From: CAYOEJ01 sp964403015
Lineage (GTDB): Bacteria; Actinomycetota; Actinomycetes; Actinomycetales; Actinomycetaceae
NCBI GenBank assembly: GCA_964403015.1
Contig: CAYOEJ010000024.1
Coordinates: 1-22,994, forward strand
Direction: 5' to 3'
Length of the DNA: 22,994 bases
Position numbers and translations under genes: made by a program. Positions 16,231-22,994 of this stretch are shown in pieces. How positions within the stretch are numbered: the first letter of the stretch is position 1; every line of letters begins with the position of its first letter. The notes below the pieces were generated by a model. It saw only the letters and a list, made by a program, of their open reading frames with translations. It was not told the DNA's origin and searched no databases.

Positions 16231-17787
16231 CTACGCGTGGTTCAAAAATTCGCTGGCTCGCAGGCGCAGCGTTGCGCTATCGCCGATCTTGATCTTATCG
16301 ACGACGCCGGTATAGACGCCGACGACGTCGCTCAGAGCCGTACGCACACGAGTCGCGAGCGCTTCGCGGGCTTCTGTCACAAGATCATCCATACCGAGTT
16401 CCCGGGCAGCCTTCTGCGCACCTGAAATTCCGCCGGCGGCAACTCCCAGCAAGGAGGCATTTCCAGCCTGAGAAAGCCACTCATTGCTCGGAGCGCGTTT
16501 TGCAAGCTCGATCAGGTCCGAACGCCATCCCTCGAGCGCGGAATCAATAATTACTTCGGTGTTGAGCGCATCTTTGGCTTCGGCGAGCAAGGAAGTTGTA
16601 TCAACGATGTCGAACTTCCACGCTTCTTCCACGTTTGCTTTGCCAGCCATGACGCCCTGCGTGAGCGCAACGCGAACCGACGTGAAGACCGAATCAAAAA
16701 TTGCCGTAATGGCGTTGTCCCGCACGGCTGATTTACGGCCGCCGAAAATTCCGGGCTTGCGGCCTGCGACGAGCCCCGCCAGCGGACCTCCGGTGGAGGC
16801 AAGCGAGAGCCACGACGTCGTCGGAGCCCCTTGACCAAAACGGCCGTGAGCGATGTTGACAGCGAGCTTCTCCAATGGCGCTTGGATGCCTTCGTTCGCT
16901 TTATCCTTCAGGTCGAAAAGGGCGTGCTCTTGACCCTCAAGCGCATCGGCAAGATTGAGAAGGTCAGCTCGCAACTGCGGAAGCGTTGCCTGCGTAGTCC
17001 GATCAACGAGGGAGTTTCCGACCTTCGTGGCTGCGATAACGTCCAGCCACTGCCGAATGTCTGCCACCACCGCCGGCTGAAGAAGGCCTTCGTGTGCTCC
17101 CTGATCAGGAATGATGAAAAGCGGGCTTTCTGCCAGGCCAAGCTCAGTCATGCGCTGGAGGAGGTCACGGCGCACTGCGCCGAGCGCACGCTGCGGCACA
17201 CGGTCGAGAACAACCGCGCAGGTAATTCCACGCACATTCGCTTCTTGCAGCGTGGACCACGCCATCGCGTCGCCGTAGCGCGCCGCCGTCGTCACAAAAA
17301 CCCAGAGGTCGGCCGAGTCCAGTAGACGTGCGGAAAGCTCCCGGTTGGAGTCGTCGACGGAATCGAGGTCGGGGGCATCAACGATGACCACGCCAGAAAT
17401 TGCGCTATCCGCTACTTCGATACGACCCATCTTGGACAGGCTGTGCTTGCGCATTGCCCTTTCGTCGTCGGGATGAATAGCAATAACCGGCTCTCGCGTG
17501 GTGGGACGTAAAACGGAGGCCGCCGAGATCTCTTTTTCGACCAGCGAATTCACTAACGTGGACTTTCCGGCGCCGGATGAACCGCCAAAGACGATGATGG
17601 TAGGCAGGTCATCACTCTCGAGGTGCGGCAAAATCCGCGACTCTAGCTGGGTCAACAGCTGGCGGCGCGAGCGCGATAGCTCCATCGAGCCCGGCATGTC
17701 GAGTGGGAGATCCGCATTCTGCAGTGCGGCGATTGTGCGGCGCACAAGGCCCGCCACGTGTGCTCGAGAAATCGCTGTGGTATTCAC
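16231..17787 (-). CDS. Dynamin-like GTPase with degenerate G4 motif (first gene of pair)
   Basis: A 518-residue GTPase-fold protein. P-loop GGSSGAGKST is at 68-77, switch I LRPTTRE at 93-99 and DAPDLDS (137-143) is the G3 motif. Where the base-specifying N/T-K-x-D should be, the strand reads AVVLDRVP, so guanine recognition may be altered. The C-terminal half is helical with small-residue, weakly hydrophobic stretches (WLSLASTGGPLAGLVAG; ASLLGVAAGGISGA) that could touch membrane but are not clear spans. The shared LRPTT switch with the next gene suggests the two arose by duplication. The start is a GTG at 17787 without a ribosome binding site; CACAAT lies seven bases upstream. It probably forms a hetero-oligomer with the downstream GTPase. 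Confidence 0.75.
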   Translation of the reverse strand: MNTTAISRAHVAGLVRRTIAALQNADLPLDMPGSMELSRSRRQLLTQLESRILPHLESDDLPTIIVFGGSSGAGKSTLVNSLVEKEISAASVLRPTTREPVIAIHPDDERAMRKHSLSKMGRIEVADSAISGVVIVDAPDLDSVDDSNRELSARLLDSADLWVFVTTAARYGDAMAWSTLQEANVRGITCAVVLDRVPQRALGAVRRDLLQRMTELGLAESPLFIIPDQGAHEGLLQPAVVADIRQWLDVIAATKVGNSLVDRTTQATLPQLRADLLNLADALEGQEHALFDLKDKANEGIQAPLEKLAVNIAHGRFGQGAPTTSWLSLASTGGPLAGLVAGRKPGIFGGRKSAVRDNAITAIFDSVFTSVRVALTQGVMAGKANVEEAWKFDIVDTTSLLAEAKDALNTEVIIDSALEGWRSDLIELAKRAPSNEWLSQAGNASLLGVAAGGISGAQKAARELGMDDLVTEAREALATRVRTALSDVVGVYTGVVDKIKIGDSATLRLRASEFLNHA

Positions 17788-17839
17788 ATCGTCTATTGTG
17801 GCCTATTTTCAGTGAACTTCGCCGAAGATGAGCGTGAGA

Positions 17840-17876
17840 TTGGCACGATTGTTACCTCAGCCGGTACATTTAACTT
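17840..17876 (+). promoter_or_regulatory. Candidate promoter of tRNA-Arg
   Basis: TTGTTA (17849-17854), 16 bases and TAACTT (17871-17876), or TTGGCA (17840-17845) with TACATT (17865-17870) at a long 19-base spacing, lie about 60 bases before the tRNA. Either would serve the tRNA; neither is a strong match. Confidence 0.35.
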
Positions 17877-17934
17877 GTTTCGCGACGCGGGCCGGAGCTT
17901 TTCAAGCCAAACGGCCCGCATCGCAAAGCACACT

Positions 17935-18007
17935 GCCTCCATAGCTCAATGGATAGAGCACCAGACTTCTAATCTGTAGGTTGTGGGTTCGAGTCCCGCT
18001 GGGGGCG
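17935..18007 (+). tRNA. tRNA-Arg (anticodon TCT)
   Basis: A full cloverleaf can be drawn. The acceptor stem is GCCTCCA/TGGGGGC with one G-U, and the D arm GCTC...GAGC. The anticodon loop CTTCTAA (17966-17972) has TCT at 17968-17970. The T arm is GTGGG-TTCGAGT-CCCGC, and the discriminator is G18007. CCA is not encoded. The first pair of the anticodon stem (C17961 with T17977) is mismatched. It reads AGA codons, which are rare in GC-rich actinobacteria. Confidence 0.95.
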
Positions 18008-18017
18008 CTTTCTGTGC

Positions 18018-18106
18018 TTAGAACGAAGAGGCACCCATATCTGCCGACAGCACGACAGCATTGATGTAGGACGCCTCGTCCGAAAGAAGGAAGACGACAG
18101 CCTCTG
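18018..18106 (-). CDS. Short-chain dehydrogenase/reductase, C-terminal fragment at assembly gap
   Basis: The last 28 residues of a minus-strand protein: EAVVFLLSDEASYINAVVLS followed by ADMGASSF and a TAA stop at 18018-18020. The pattern (FL-x-SDEASY-I-x-x-x-V-L-x-x-D-x-G) is the usual C-terminal end of classical SDR oxidoreductases with a Rossmann fold. The remainder, including the TGxxxGxG and YxxxK motifs, lies in the run of N. Its stop is ten bases from the tRNA. Substrate and full length cannot be judged. At about 28 residues the call rests on one motif, yet that motif is distinctive. Confidence 0.65.
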
Positions 18107-18206
18107 NNNNNNNNNNNNNNNNNNNNNNNNNNNNNNNNNNNNNNNNNNNNNNNNNNNNNNNNNNNNNNNNNNNNNNNNNNNNNNNNNNNNNNNNNNNNNN
18201 NNNNNN
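18107..18206. other. Assembly gap of 100 N
   Basis: Exactly 100 undetermined bases, the usual placeholder for a gap of unknown size. It removes most of the dehydrogenase gene and perhaps more, since a whole SDR gene of about 750 bp cannot fit in 100 bases. Confidence 0.99.
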
Positions 18207-18239
18207 CCCCCGACAGATCACACACTCAAGCAACCTTGA

Positions 18240-18251
18240 TACGCTTGATCG
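18240..18251 (+). promoter_or_regulatory. -10 box for a leaderless orn transcript
   Basis: TACGCT (18240-18245) is followed by six bases and the orn GTG. ATCACA (18217-18222), 17 bases upstream, matches four of six bases of TTGACA. There is no ribosome binding site. The same hexamer TACGCT occurs in the same position at the putative metY leader peptide. Confidence 0.45.
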
Positions 18252-18911
18252 GTGAGTAATTTTTCTGCGCGTACTAGCCCCATTGTTTGGATCGACTGCG
18301 AAATGACCGGTCTCGATACTGAAAAGGACGCACTGGTTGAAATCGCCGTCGTCGTCACCGACGCCGAGTTGCGGCCCTTCGACGAAGGATTCGACGTCGC
18401 CATCAAGCCACCACCCGAAGCGGTCGAACAGATGGTTCCGTTTGTGCGAGACATGCACACGGCCACCGGACTTATTGAGCGATGGGACGACGGCGTCAGC
18501 GTCGAGGAAGCCGAGAAGCTCGTGTTGGACTACATCAAGCGATTCGTTCCAGAGGCTCGCAAGGCTCCACTAGGAGGCAACTCCGTGGGCACCGACCGCA
18601 CATTCATCGCGCGAGATATGCCCGAGCTCGACAACCACCTTCACTACAGGATCGTGGACGTCTCGTCGATCAAGGAACTCGCCAAGCGCTGGTACCCTCG
18701 CGCCTATTTCGCCGCACCGGAAAAGACCGGCAACCACCAAGCTCTGGGCGACATCTATGACTCCATCGATGAGCTGCGCTACTACCGCGCCGTGCTCTGG
18801 CCAGAAGGCGATGGACCAACAAGCGAAGAAGCCCGCAAGCACGCCGAGGCTGTCAGTTCTGACCTCACCCGGGACCGCGCGGCCCAGGCTCATCGAGATT
18901 TATCATCGTAA
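18252..18911 (+). CDS. orn: Oligoribonuclease (3'-5' exoribonuclease, DEDDh)
   Basis: A 219-residue enzyme that degrades two- to five-base RNA fragments, including pGpG from cyclic-di-GMP turnover, to mononucleotides. The DEDDh residues are visible: D and E in WIDCEMTGLD (about 13-22), GNSVGTDRTFI with the conserved D, YRIVDVSSIKEL, and the catalytic H/D in NHQALGDIYDSIDELRYYR. It carries a longer charged C-terminal tail than E. coli Orn (about 181 residues), as is usual in actinobacteria. The start is a GTG at 18252 (MSNFSARTSPIVWIDCEMTG) with no Shine-Dalgarno. The two-component genes follow 50 bases downstream. Confidence 0.95.
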   Translation: MSNFSARTSPIVWIDCEMTGLDTEKDALVEIAVVVTDAELRPFDEGFDVAIKPPPEAVEQMVPFVRDMHTATGLIERWDDGVSVEEAEKLVLDYIKRFVPEARKAPLGGNSVGTDRTFIARDMPELDNHLHYRIVDVSSIKELAKRWYPRAYFAAPEKTGNHQALGDIYDSIDELRYYRAVLWPEGDGPTSEEARKHAEAVSSDLTRDRAAQAHRDLSS

Positions 18912-18961
18912 GACGCGGCTGCTTTCATCTTGTTCTCATCTCATAGGTGAGAATATTAAGT

Positions 18962-20482
18962 ATGAACGAGTCCCAGCCCGCCGATGAGAAACGAAGCATC
19001 CGCGAGCGCCTAGGCATTGGCACAGTCCGATCGCGCATCAGCACGATCATCATTGCCATCACGGCGCTCTCGATGCTGTTCGTGGGCACTATCATCGGCG
19101 TGCTCCAGTACAACCGAGTGATTGACTCCGTTACCGCCCATCTTGAGCACGCGGAGTACGAGGTTCGACGTTTTGCAGAGCGCTCGGGAGACGAAGCGAG
19201 CGGCCTTCCCGCACCGGCAACCACCGGTGAGTTCCTTGATCAGTTCATGCAGCAGCAGCTTCCTGTTGAGAACGAAGGCATGGTCGGGTTTACGAACGGC
19301 GCGCTAAGCTTCCACCATGGCGATCTTGGGTATCCCGTACGCGAGGATCCCGAACTCGTCGAGTTTATTCGACCGCTCACAGAGTCCACCTCCACGGAGT
19401 GGCGCCAGACGCGCACGTCCACCGGGCACTTCTATATTTTGTCGGTCCCGACCCTCGGCGAAGGTGACGATCACGGAGCCATGGTGTTCGTCGTCGATCT
19501 GGAAGCTGAGCTCCAACCGGTGTGGGTTTTTCTCCGCAGTTACACCCTCATCTCCCTCTTCACCGTATTGCTGGCGGGTGCTACCGCATGGTGGGCAGCC
19601 GGCCGCGTGATGAAGCCACTGGCCCGAATCCGCAGGCTCACCACTCGCATTTCCCAGCACAATCTTGACGAACGTCTTCCCATCGAAGGGACCACGGAGG
19701 ATCTGGCAGCTGTCTCGGCGTCGTTCAACTCTATGGTCGATCGCATGCAGGCCGCGTTTGCTTCCCAGTACCAGCTCCTCGACGACGCCGGTCACGAACT
19801 TCGCACACCGGTCACGATCGTTCAGGGTCACCTTGAGCTGATGGATGTGGAAGATCCAGCCGACGTCTTCGAAACGCGCGAACTGGCCCTTGCAGAACTA
19901 GAACGCATGAGGCGCCTAACGGACGATCTGGTCCTTCTTGCCAAGACGGAGCGCCCAGACTTCCTCCGTCTCGAACCCGTGGATATATCCGACGTCACTC
20001 GCGAGGCCTACACGCACGCGCGCCAGCTAGGTGATCGAAACTGGAGTCTAGGCAATACGGCCGACGTCATCATCTCTGGCGACTCCCAGCGCCTCCTGCA
20101 GGCCTACCTGCAACTTGCAGCGAACGCAGTGAAGTTTTCCGAGGATGGTTCGGCTATCACTATTTCCTCCACTGTGCGCACCACAATCCATGGGCGCGAG
20201 CTATACCTGTCGGTCCAGGACGAGGGCGTGGGGATCGCGCCTGAGAATCAGGCAAAGGTATTCGAACGCTTCGCCCGCGTGGATTCACGCAAGCAGGGGG
20301 CCGGACTTGGCCTTTCCATCGTGTCGGGTATTGCCCGTGCGCACGGAGGCGACGTTGCGCTCAGTTCACAGCCCGGCATCGGCTCGACCTTCTCCCTAGT
20401 GCTTCCACTCGCCGATGACGCGCCCGAGGACGAGGTTGTAGTCGACCCTCTTTCTCCCCACTCCCCCACAAACGCTAATTAG
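18962..20482 (+). CDS. Sensor histidine kinase
   Basis: A 506-residue membrane kinase. A cytoplasmic N-terminus and TM1 (about 27-48) precede an extracytoplasmic sensor of about 140 residues (50-190) that I do not recognise. TM2 (about 191-213) and a HAMP linker (RVMKPLARIRRLTTRIS..NLDERLP) follow. The DHp helix has the phosphorylated H278 in DDAGHELRTPVT. The ATPase domain has the N box LQLAANAVKFS, G1 DEGVGI, and FERFARVDSRKQGAGLGLSIV. I use the ATG at 18962; a GTG at 18947 in the same frame would add five residues, and neither has a good ribosome binding site. It is followed by its response regulator 35 bases on, the reverse of the commoner order. The signal is unknown. Confidence 0.9.
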   Translation: MNESQPADEKRSIRERLGIGTVRSRISTIIIAITALSMLFVGTIIGVLQYNRVIDSVTAHLEHAEYEVRRFAERSGDEASGLPAPATTGEFLDQFMQQQLPVENEGMVGFTNGALSFHHGDLGYPVREDPELVEFIRPLTESTSTEWRQTRTSTGHFYILSVPTLGEGDDHGAMVFVVDLEAELQPVWVFLRSYTLISLFTVLLAGATAWWAAGRVMKPLARIRRLTTRISQHNLDERLPIEGTTEDLAAVSASFNSMVDRMQAAFASQYQLLDDAGHELRTPVTIVQGHLELMDVEDPADVFETRELALAELERMRRLTDDLVLLAKTERPDFLRLEPVDISDVTREAYTHARQLGDRNWSLGNTADVIISGDSQRLLQAYLQLAANAVKFSEDGSAITISSTVRTTIHGRELYLSVQDEGVGIAPENQAKVFERFARVDSRKQGAGLGLSIVSGIARAHGGDVALSSQPGIGSTFSLVLPLADDAPEDEVVVDPLSPHSPTNAN

Positions 20483-20517
20483 CCCCACGAAACATCTGAT
20501 ACAAAGGACGAAATCCC

Positions 20518-21182
<665 letters not shown>

Positions 21183-21282
21183 NNNNNNNNNNNNNNNNNN
21201 NNNNNNNNNNNNNNNNNNNNNNNNNNNNNNNNNNNNNNNNNNNNNNNNNNNNNNNNNNNNNNNNNNNNNNNNNNNNNNNNNN
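21183..21282. other. Assembly gap of 100 N
   Basis: Exactly 100 undetermined bases at the 3' end of the response regulator. The bases on either side are complementary: GCTACCG (21176-21182) and CGGTAGC (21285-21291), and the right side continues as a CGGTAG/CGGTAA repeat. The missing piece could include a hairpin or short repeat. Confidence 0.99.
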
Positions 21283-21300
21283 AGCGGTAGCGGTAACGGA

Positions 21301-22665
21301 CTAGCAGTCCATCTCCGAGCCGACGTTCTTCGCCTTGTCCATCCACCACAGCACGCGCCGCATTCGAGCCTCAGCTTCACGAGGCGCCTGATTCACGTCG
21401 GCATTAGCTGCCATTGACAGGGAGACGGCGGTTGCTCGCGCGTAAAGGTCGTAGGCATCGGTGCGCGTTTCGAGATACTTGCACCACTCTTCGAGAACTT
21501 CCTCGGATCGTGGGTAGAACGGGCAGCGCATACCTCCGGGGTTCAGCTGCTCGAGGCGCTCACGGTATGGCTCATCTTCGGCGGCCTCAACCCACTGGTC
21601 CTCGGTGAGGAATGGAAGTACGGAGACGTGGGCAAGCAGGCAACCCCAGTCGTCATTACGCTTGCCGGGCCCAACGTGGTCGAGGTCGATGAGTGTGAGC
21701 TGGCCGTCGTCGTCCACTAAGACATTCGCTTCGAAAAAATCGCCGTGCGTCGCGACGTCCGGACCCGCAAGATCCATCTCAATCGTTGCTTGAACGAACG
21801 CGGTGGCCCGCTTGATGTCGTCAGCGTAGGTGGGCATGAGTTCGGCCACGCTTGCCGAGTAGTGCTGGATTCGATCCGCCCACGAGGAATGCTTATCGAG
21901 TTCCGCAACCTCGGCAGGGAGAGCATCCAAGGACGCCTCGAGGTCCTTGATCATTCGGATTGCACGTTCGGGTTCGAACGCGATGAGGTTCGAGAACGAC
22001 TGGCCTTTTGCAGTCTCCGAGACCACCAGGCCGTCGTCGGTCGAATGGATAATTGAGGGCACGGGAGCGTCACCTTGTGCGACGGCGTTTGTGCGGCGCA
22101 CAAGTTCAGCTGCGGTTGGCGGGTGAAGAACCTTGCCGAAGCCGAACGACTTACCTTCGGACTGGTATTCGACCACTGCGCGGCGCGTGGGCCGGTAGAC
22201 GACGACGTTGGCAGACAGATCCTTGATCTCCGGCCACACCTGCTGCATTGCTTCGATGTTCGTGGCTTGAGCGAGAGCCGGGAGCGCCGGGTCGTGCGGG
22301 AACTGCCACACGTAGATGGGATCAACCACAATGCCCTCGGGATCCTCAAAGGTCAACACCGCGTTTTCGGTTTTCACGTTCTCCGTTGACGCCGTCAAGT
22401 AGGTAGTGAAATCGCGGTCGGAGCCTCGGGCAGTCACGAAATAGCCTACGGAGACTCCCGCGCCGGGTCGAACGAAGGGCTTGTCTGCCTTGTATTCGAT
22501 GAGTTCCCAACCGAGCGTTTCGAGAGCCGCTGCAACAATCGATTCAGCAGCCTCGGATACGAGGAAGGCGGCGATTTGCGCGGACGAGTCGATACGTTCA
22601 ATGTCCTCGGTTGTGGTGTCGAGGGGAAGGGACGCTTCGGAATTGAGATGAGGCTGGTGATCCAT
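21301..22665 (-). CDS. APH-fold phosphotransferase of unknown substrate
   Basis: A 454-residue protein with a kinase-like aminoglycoside-phosphotransferase fold in its C-terminal two thirds. The catalytic loop is HGDFFEANVLV (H307, D309, N314) and the metal-binding aspartates are in LIDLDHVG (D327/D329), followed by DDWG. The N-lobe includes FGFGKVL with a possible ATP-contacting lysine. The first about 150 residues form an extra domain (YVWQFPHDPALPAL and flanks) seen in actinobacterial phosphotransferases related to maltokinase-like proteins. The substrate cannot be told: sugars and small metabolites are as likely as antibiotics, so I do not call it a resistance gene. The ATG at 22665 lacks a ribosome binding site; TCGAAT lies six bases upstream. 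It converges with the response regulator. Confidence 0.75.
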   Translation of the reverse strand: MDHQPHLNSEASLPLDTTTEDIERIDSSAQIAAFLVSEAAESIVAAALETLGWELIEYKADKPFVRPGAGVSVGYFVTARGSDRDFTTYLTASTENVKTENAVLTFEDPEGIVVDPIYVWQFPHDPALPALAQATNIEAMQQVWPEIKDLSANVVVYRPTRRAVVEYQSEGKSFGFGKVLHPPTAAELVRRTNAVAQGDAPVPSIIHSTDDGLVVSETAKGQSFSNLIAFEPERAIRMIKDLEASLDALPAEVAELDKHSSWADRIQHYSASVAELMPTYADDIKRATAFVQATIEMDLAGPDVATHGDFFEANVLVDDDGQLTLIDLDHVGPGKRNDDWGCLLAHVSVLPFLTEDQWVEAAEDEPYRERLEQLNPGGMRCPFYPRSEEVLEEWCKYLETRTDAYDLYARATAVSLSMAANADVNQAPREAEARMRRVLWWMDKAKNVGSEMDC

Positions 22666-22850
22666 GCACTAATTCGACCACATTTGCGGAAAAATTTCGG
22701 CATGAATCCTTGCCGGAATTCGCTGACCTGCCTCACCGGTCATATTTCACTGCTCAGCGGGTCTTTTCTGACGGGCGATCATCGCATTGAGATCGCCTCT
22801 GCGAGACATTCGTGCTGCGATCCGTCCTATGGACCTGCGATCCCGGAAAG
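22666..22850. other. Upstream region of the phosphotransferase, no gene seen
   Basis: No convincing coding frame. A 7-bp inverted repeat GGCGATC-N10-GATCGCC lies at 22774-22797. On the minus strand TCGAAT (22672-22677) stands six bases before the phosphotransferase ATG and may be its -10 box. Confidence 0.4.
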
Positions 22851-22893
22851 TAAAAAGCGAGGTTCAAACTCTTAGAGAATCAGAACCTCGCTT
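22851..22893 (-). terminator. Intrinsic terminator for a leftward transcript
   Basis: AAGCGAGGTTC (22855-22865) and GAACCTCGCTT (22883-22893) pair perfectly over 11 bp. Read on the minus strand the stem is followed by a TTTTT run, the only textbook intrinsic terminator here. It must end a transcript entering from the right edge and insulates the phosphotransferase gene. Confidence 0.8.
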
Positions 22894-22994
22894 GGCTGGG
22901 TCCCTGAGTAGTACGTTTGGCAACTCCGCCCCCAAGACAAAAACCCTGGTCAACCGCCTAGACCGTGGGGTCTACGAGGTCTCTCGACGTCCCC
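22894..22994. other. Unassigned sequence at the right edge
   Basis: About 100 bases that I do not recognise. On the minus strand all three frames close early (stops near 22950, 22958 and 22974), so it may be the last few codons and 3' untranslated part of a leftward gene, or the 3' end of an RNA gene. One plus-strand frame is open throughout but too short to judge. Confidence 0.3.

Noticed and set aside
18018..18458. 146-residue minus-strand frame crossing the first N run and opposite orn
   Set aside because: Only the part left of the gap looks like real protein (SDR C-terminus). The part right of the gap is antisense to orn and joined only by placeholder N.
21301..22665. Aminoglycoside resistance gene
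   Set aside because: Only the general APH fold and catalytic loop are shared; the extra N-terminal domain and chromosomal setting give no support for antibiotic resistance.

Overview
The window reads as ordinary chromosome from a moderately GC-rich actinobacterium, most likely Actinomycetaceae (Arcanobacterium/Trueperella/Actinomyces-like). Supporting signs are a Rv2466c-type DsbA-fold reductase divergent from an M1 aminopeptidase N (the same neighbourhood as Mycobacterium tuberculosis Rv2466c/Rv2467), an EttA-type ABC-F protein, stand-alone PTS IIB and IIA proteins like Streptomyces NagF and Crr, an oligoribonuclease, and several genes that appear to be translated from leaderless mRNAs. The genus is inferred; no rRNA is present. 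It is draft sequence with two runs of exactly 100 N (18107-18206 and 21183-21282), so true distances across them are unknown.

Layout. 34-3415: mycothiol-dependent reductase homologue (-) and pepN (+), divergent. A near-perfect 34-nt hairpin separates pepN from a convergent ABC exporter (-), which is divergent from a MarR-family regulator (+). 5820-7975: a 245-nt leader with several hairpins and a possible Met-containing leader peptide precedes metY (O-acetylhomoserine sulfhydrylase). A terminator and then tag (3-methyladenine glycosylase I) follow. 7972-10934 (-): malQ, then a PTS IIB-IIA pair. 11161-12084: acyl-CoA thioesterase II. 12174-17787 (-): ettA, a tailless single-stranded DNA-binding protein, and a two-gene operon of dynamin-like/YfjP-like GTPases. 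17935-18007: tRNA-Arg(TCT). Then come the C-terminus of a short-chain dehydrogenase (cut by the first gap), orn, a histidine kinase/response regulator pair (the regulator is cut by the second gap), and a convergent APH-fold phosphotransferase (-). The last 330 nt hold a strong leftward terminator and sequence I cannot assign.

How the genes fit together. malQ and the PTS IIA/IIB genes point to glucan and sugar uptake/use. metY and its leader point to methionine synthesis under RNA-level or translation-level control. The MarR/exporter pair looks like a self-contained efflux unit. ettA, ssb, the GTPases, orn and tRNA-Arg are housekeeping or cell-maintenance functions. I found no phage, integrase, insertion sequence, CRISPR array or defence island. 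The most interesting items are the metY leader, the repeated 'TANNNT-six bases-start codon' arrangement (leaderless genes), the paired GTPases, and several enzymes with a changed key residue: CPWT in the reductase, GAMEH in PepN, and lost zinc ligands in Tag.
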